From positions 372,001 through 436,000 of the forward strand of contig CAVVZZ010000015.1 in the NCBI GenBank assembly GCA_963752915.1: DNA of 64,000 nucleotides, given 5' to 3'. Made by a program: the position numbers and the translations under genes. Within the stretch, counting starts at the first letter, position 1, and each line of letters begins with the position of its first letter. Source of the stretch: DATJPR01 sp963752915. GTDB taxonomy: Bacteria; Bacteroidota; Ignavibacteria; UBA10030; UBA6906. This document shows positions 61,075 through 64,000 of the stretch, in pieces. The notes beneath the pieces were generated by a model. That model made no database searches, was not told where the DNA came from, and saw nothing but the letters and a program-made list of their open reading frames with translations.

Positions 61075-61135
61075 GGGGATTAGCTCTTTTTTCATCCTTT
61101 CGGCCGATTCATCTTGGAGTCCTGCTGGGTATACT
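61075..61135 (+). promoter_or_regulatory. Stress-regulon promoter element, copy 6
   Basis: GGGGATTAG, TTTCATCC 7 bases after TTA, 8 bases, GATTCAT, 17 bases, then TATACT at 61130-61135 preceded by GGG. It starts 90 bases after the response regulator stop, and the small membrane protein gene begins 85 bases after the -10 box. Confidence 0.8.
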
Positions 61136-61219
61136 GCATTTGCACTGAAATAACTTCGTTTTACGGGACGGATCTCCTTATGGGTGTGCTCTCAATGCCA
61201 CCCCGGAGGAAAGACCAAT

Positions 61220-61447
61220 ATGAAAACAACATTTGGACTGGTCATTTTCATAGCAGGCTTAATGATGACGGTGTACACGGGTTTCAACTACGTCACGAAG
61301 GAGGGCCTTGTGGACTTCGGAAATTTCGAGCTGACAAAGGAGAGTGACCATAAGGTTTACTGGGAGCCGTATATTGGAATCGGAATAATGGTTATCGGTG
61401 GTATCATGCTCACGCCCGGCAGGACAAAATCACTGGCACATTCCTGA
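61220..61447 (+). CDS. Small two-helix membrane protein (75 residues)
   Basis: A 75-residue protein: MKTTFGLVIFIAGLMMTVYT as first helix, a polar loop GLVDFGNFELTKESDHKVYW, and YIGIGIMVIGGIMLT as second helix. I do not recognise a family; short proteins of this layout are common in stress regulons. CGGAGGA lies 9 bases before ATG 61220, which is chosen over 61184 for that reason. It is directly controlled by promoter copy 6. Confidence 0.72.
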   Translation: MKTTFGLVIFIAGLMMTVYTGFNYVTKEGLVDFGNFELTKESDHKVYWEPYIGIGIMVIGGIMLTPGRTKSLAHS

Positions 61448-61952
61448 TTGCCGCAAACGGCCGTCGCGACCCACATCGCCGGGAGTACATCCATGTTGTA
61501 GTCCTGAGCCAATGGTATGTCTGGAATGACAGGTTGCTACGCCCAGGTGCATGTCGCGGAATAACCGAGCCATCATTGTGAAGCACGGAGGATTCATGAA
61601 GAAGTCGACATCGAGCAGAGATAGTGCGATCGGCCATAGACCGCGGCACACAGGTGCGGACGATCGCGTAGGCCGAGAACGCATGCGTGCTACGCGTTGC
61701 CTCCCGACGCGAGTGCCCACGGTCTTCTTGAGATATTGTCCGGTAGCCCAGGGGCCGCCCTCGACGAATAGGAAGACGCATCTTCGAAAGTAAGCCGTCG
61801 GGATACGTGCTGGTGGCCACGTTCCTGCTGATTGCTGTAACACTACTGATACCACGCACGCCCCTCTAGCCCCCCATCTGCGTTGGCAAACACGCAACAT
61901 GTGAGCCCGCTTGTATTCTCTTCCCCCCGGCTCTACTACGCCCGTTTTCGAA
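61448..61952. other. Gene-poor stretch with one unproven small frame
   Basis: No recognisable gene. An ATG at 61596 with GGAGG 6 bases upstream opens a 65-codon frame to 61793 rich in Arg, Thr and Pro, unlike any family I know. In another frame, just before TAG 61867-61869, the sequence YVLVATFLLIAVTLLI is a convincing membrane helix without a start codon. Together they may be the remains of one small membrane protein gene joined by a lost frame. Confidence 0.3.
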
Positions 61953-62014
61953 GGGGGTTAATCCTTTTTTCATCCTTTATGTCCATTCCTTTCGTCAATG
62001 GCAATGGGTACTGT
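61953..62014 (+). promoter_or_regulatory. Stress-regulon promoter element, copy 7
   Basis: GGGGGTTAAT, TTTCATCC 7 bases after TTA, 8 bases, CATTCCT in the third block, then TACTGT (62009-62014) after 18 bases, preceded by GGG. It is more degenerate than most copies. The next possible gene is the 44-codon frame at 62196, 182 bases away. Confidence 0.6.
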
Positions 62015-62195
62015 TGTGCACAGTCTCCACCGACGACAAATGAGGCCAGAGTCCTGTCGGTGATAATCCGGACCGACCGGTCGTGGCCCAATCGAACATT
62101 GTCTCCTGCCGGCCTGCCGAATTCCCTGATATCCCCGGGTAACGCATCTTCACGCTCGTCGTAACGAATCATATGTTTTGAGGAGAGGTTTCAGC

Positions 62196-62330
62196 ATGGA
62201 GACTCTTGATCTTCTGCAACGACATCGTGGGGGAAGCTCTCCACAGTACGGAGTGGAGCAGATCTATGATGAATGGGTGCGTGGGCTTCGATCACCCACA
62301 CCTTTAACGAGCGGCTCCCAGGAGGATTAA
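62196..62330 (+). CDS. Possible small protein of 44 residues
   Basis: An ATG frame with AGGAGAGG 7 bases upstream. It encodes METLDLLQRHRGGSSPQYGV followed by EQIYDEWVRGLRSPTPLTSG and a short acidic end. No family is recognised. Its stop codon lies inside the first block of promoter copy 8. It is downstream of promoter copy 7. The ribosome site is good, but its small size makes it uncertain. Confidence 0.35.
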   Translation: METLDLLQRHRGGSSPQYGVEQIYDEWVRGLRSPTPLTSGSQED

Positions 62331-62382
62331 CCACCCTTTCGTTCCTTTGGGCGATTTTCTTGTGTGGAGTTCACAGTAGATT
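62321..62382 (+). promoter_or_regulatory. Stress-regulon promoter element, copy 8
   Basis: GGAGGATTAAC, TTTCGTTC 7 bases after TTA, 8 bases, GATTTTC, 17 bases, then TAGATT (62377-62382). It is the most diverged copy but keeps the block spacing. The gene at 62627 begins 244 bases later; no frame of note lies between. Confidence 0.55.
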
Positions 62383-62626
62383 GCACGTGTCGCCAGCGTC
62401 CACTCGGCTGGCATTTCGGCGGAGGTCTGGAACTGCCGCTTGGTTCAGTCGGAAAACTCGTAGGGGACATCAGATATGTTTTCCTACACTACACTTTAAG
62501 ACGTTTCCGGGGAATAATGGCGTAAGGAACAATTTCTACGTCATTACCGTTGGACTCATGGTTGGTCTTTGATCAGATACGCTCATGCGTCGTCGCCTCT
62601 ATTCCAATTTCACGAAAGGTGCAAAA

Positions 62627-63064
62627 ATGACAACACGAATGGCAATTGGATCTATCGTTATGATGTTCGTTCTCGCTCTCCCGGCGAACGCCGGCGGAAA
62701 AGACGAACTTCAAGGATACTTTAGCAATGCCGCGACCAAAGTCAAGGCGACGGACAATCCGTCTGAGAAGCGACAGATCCTGAACGAATCATTCCAGACC
62801 ATGGAAAAGGCCCTGGACATGGTTCAAGGATCGTCGTCTATCTCGAGCAGCGATCGCGCCGGCATTGATCGGCTGAAAGCCACAATTCGAGACAAACAAG
62901 ATGAGCTTGCAGGCGTGAATGGCTACGTACGAGTGCCGGATGACCAGCTCAATGCGTTCTCCAACTACACGGTACAGGATATGGAGCAGGCGGACACCAT
63001 CGTAACCGTCAGTCTCGTGACCCTCATCTTACTCGCAATCTTGCTCGTCCTTTTGGTGAAATAG
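62627..63064 (+). CDS. Exported helical protein with C-terminal membrane anchor
   Basis: A 145-residue protein: signal peptide MTTRMAIGSIVMMFVLALPA with NAG cleavage, a charged helical middle (ELQGYFSNAATKVKATDNPS, FQTMEKALDMVQG, IDRLKATIRDKQDELAG), and a terminal hydrophobic helix TIVTVSLVTLILLAILLVLL. It would be anchored in the inner membrane with most of it in the periplasm. I do not know a named family. GAAAGG precedes ATG 62627; the frame from 62585 only adds a basic tail. Promoter copy 8 lies upstream. Confidence 0.7.
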   Translation: MTTRMAIGSIVMMFVLALPANAGGKDELQGYFSNAATKVKATDNPSEKRQILNESFQTMEKALDMVQGSSSISSSDRAGIDRLKATIRDKQDELAGVNGYVRVPDDQLNAFSNYTVQDMEQADTIVTVSLVTLILLAILLVLLVK

Positions 63065-63083
63065 TTGGTTCGTGATCGAGCAG

Positions 63084-63103
63084 TGCCGGTCTTCCGACCG
63101 GTA
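63084..63103 (+). other. Stem-loop between two genes
   Basis: CCGGTC-TTCC-GACCGG is a perfect six-pair stem extendable to eight with a G-T pair. It lies 20 bases after the stop at 63064 and ends just before the AAGGGGC ribosome site of the next gene. No T-tract follows, so it may be a weak terminator, an mRNA stability element, or a structure affecting translation of the next gene. Confidence 0.4.
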
Positions 63104-63112
63104 AGGGGCGCA

Positions 63113-64000
63113 ATGTGCTCGGCGTTGTTCGTGAGCATGTGTTGCGTGGCGCTCATGGCTACGCTGCCGTCCTGCAGCGCCGAACTTCCTATTCAGCGTG
63201 ACGCTGAACAGGGGGAGGGGGGAGGCCTCGGGACGCCGTACTCAATCGTGTGCGTTGTCCACGGAGACGGAGACTATCTCTACCACGATACGAGCGGCAT
63301 CGAACACGTGGCAGACGAAGAGGCCGTAGCAGGAGCCATACGCGTCGCGCAGCACAATCCCCAGGCGGAGGTCTTCATCTTTCATCAACGACCCAGCCGG
63401 GACTTCTTGTTTGTGTTTCCGCTGCGCGACGGAGAATTCTACTACTACCGGCACGGACGTCTCCTCGCCCATGAGCTGTACTGGCGCGATCAGAAGCAAT
63501 CGCAACTCGATCCTGAAGCGGATCTGTATCATCGCTTTCATGTGGGCAACCGGGGTCAGCAGAGGAGCGTGTTCCTCTACTTCGGTCACGAAATTCCGGA
63601 GTTCGGCGGGGCGGGCTACGATGCATCGTATCCGGATCGACCGTTCACTGTGCGCGATCTCGCGGTCGGAATGAAGAGCTTCACCCGCGATTCCGGAAGG
63701 TTCGATCTCCTTGTCCTCTCCACGTGTTATGGAGGTACACCGTATACCATCAGCACCGTTGGGTCGTACGCGCGATACATCGTCGCTTCGCCCGACAATC
63801 TTCACTTGTCGTACTTTGACCTCGACCCGCTGGAGCGATTGGATCTCCATTGGCACGACAACGATGGGTCCGTGTTTGCACAAAAGTTTGCACGTCAGTC
63901 ATTTGACCGGCTGACGAAGAATGTCGAGACTGCTGTCAGCGTTGCGGTGTACAATACGGACAGCGTGCAGGAATACATACGGTCGGTCCGCAACGGGTAT
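63113..64000 (+). CDS. Lipoprotein with clan CD (clostripain/caspase-like) features, partial
   Basis: A frame open for 296 codons to the window edge. MCSALFVSMCCVALMATLPS then C is a lipoprotein signal. The mature part has a beta strand followed by His159 in VFLYFGHEIPEFGGAG, and LLVLSTCYGGTPYTISTVGS with Cys205. The His-then-Cys order after hydrophobic strands is that of clan CD cysteine peptidases such as clostripain (C11). Later AVSVAVYNTDSVQEYI continues the fold. The C-terminus is missing. AAGGGGC lies just before ATG 63113. Peptidase activity is inferred from the pair only; it could be an inactive relative. Confidence 0.6.
   Translation, partial: MCSALFVSMCCVALMATLPSCSAELPIQRDAEQGEGGGLGTPYSIVCVVHGDGDYLYHDTSGIEHVADEEAVAGAIRVAQHNPQAEVFIFHQRPSRDFLFVFPLRDGEFYYYRHGRLLAHELYWRDQKQSQLDPEADLYHRFHVGNRGQQRSVFLYFGHEIPEFGGAGYDASYPDRPFTVRDLAVGMKSFTRDSGRFDLLVLSTCYGGTPYTISTVGSYARYIVASPDNLHLSYFDLDPLERLDLHWHDNDGSVFAQKFARQSFDRLTKNVETAVSVAVYNTDSVQEYIRSVRNGY

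Overview
The window looks like a Gram-negative bacterial chromosome of roughly mid-50s % GC (estimated by eye). The giant one-component sensor built from a two-component-regulator propeller, Y_Y_Y and histidine kinase domains, the PUL-like set of secreted glycosidases, and outer-membrane families such as DUF3996, DUF4398 and OmpA point to the Bacteroidota/Ignavibacteriota (FCB) side. That assignment is inference: there is no rRNA or marker gene here. GTG and TTG starts and good Shine-Dalgarno sites are common. No tRNA, rRNA, CRISPR array or insertion sequence was seen.

Left part (1-23.4 kb). A propeller sensor kinase is followed by a minus-strand operon encoding a Tat-exported small subunit, a GMC flavoprotein and a nine-heme membrane cytochrome, which look like a periplasmic sugar/alcohol dehydrogenase. 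Then comes a carbohydrate locus: GH42, an ABC exporter, an acetate/succinate transporter, a shattered PQQ/ASST-like propeller gene, a TIM-barrel-like protein, GH78 rhamnosidase, a parallel beta-helix protein, a GH94 phosphorylase, a TolC remnant and an aldo/keto reductase. Four genes of this locus carry frameshifts, whereas nearly everything to its right is intact, so the locus seems to be decaying (or locally mis-assembled).

Right part (23.4-64 kb). Every gene is on the plus strand, and the stretch reads as a stress-survival and energy island. It holds three CsbD-like genes, bacterioferritin, Fe-superoxide dismutase, DUF5661, lmo0937, DUF6600, an eRF1-like protein, lipoproteins and two OmpA-type proteins. 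It also holds a metabolic block: glycogen phosphorylase, phosphoglucomutase, glucose-6-P dehydrogenase, 6-phosphogluconate dehydrogenase, phosphoketolase, acetate kinase, class I aldolase, a P-type proton pump, a KaiC-like double ATPase, a site-2 protease and DUF202. Together these could turn stored glycogen into pentose phosphate, acetyl phosphate, acetate and ATP while making NADPH and exporting protons.

The most notable observation is an eight-copy promoter-like element spread over 23.6-62.4 kb. Its architecture is fixed: TTA, 7 bases, TTTCATCC, 8 bases, GATTCAT, 16-18 bases, then a TATACT-like -10 box. In six copies a start codon follows 74-91 bases later. It precedes all three csbD-like genes and the operons of sodB-gnd-zwf, bacterioferritin and the OmpA-type proteins, plus several small unknown membrane proteins. 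This defines a stress regulon by sequence alone. A NarL-type response regulator at 60.3 kb, with a broken copy beside element 1, is a candidate controller.
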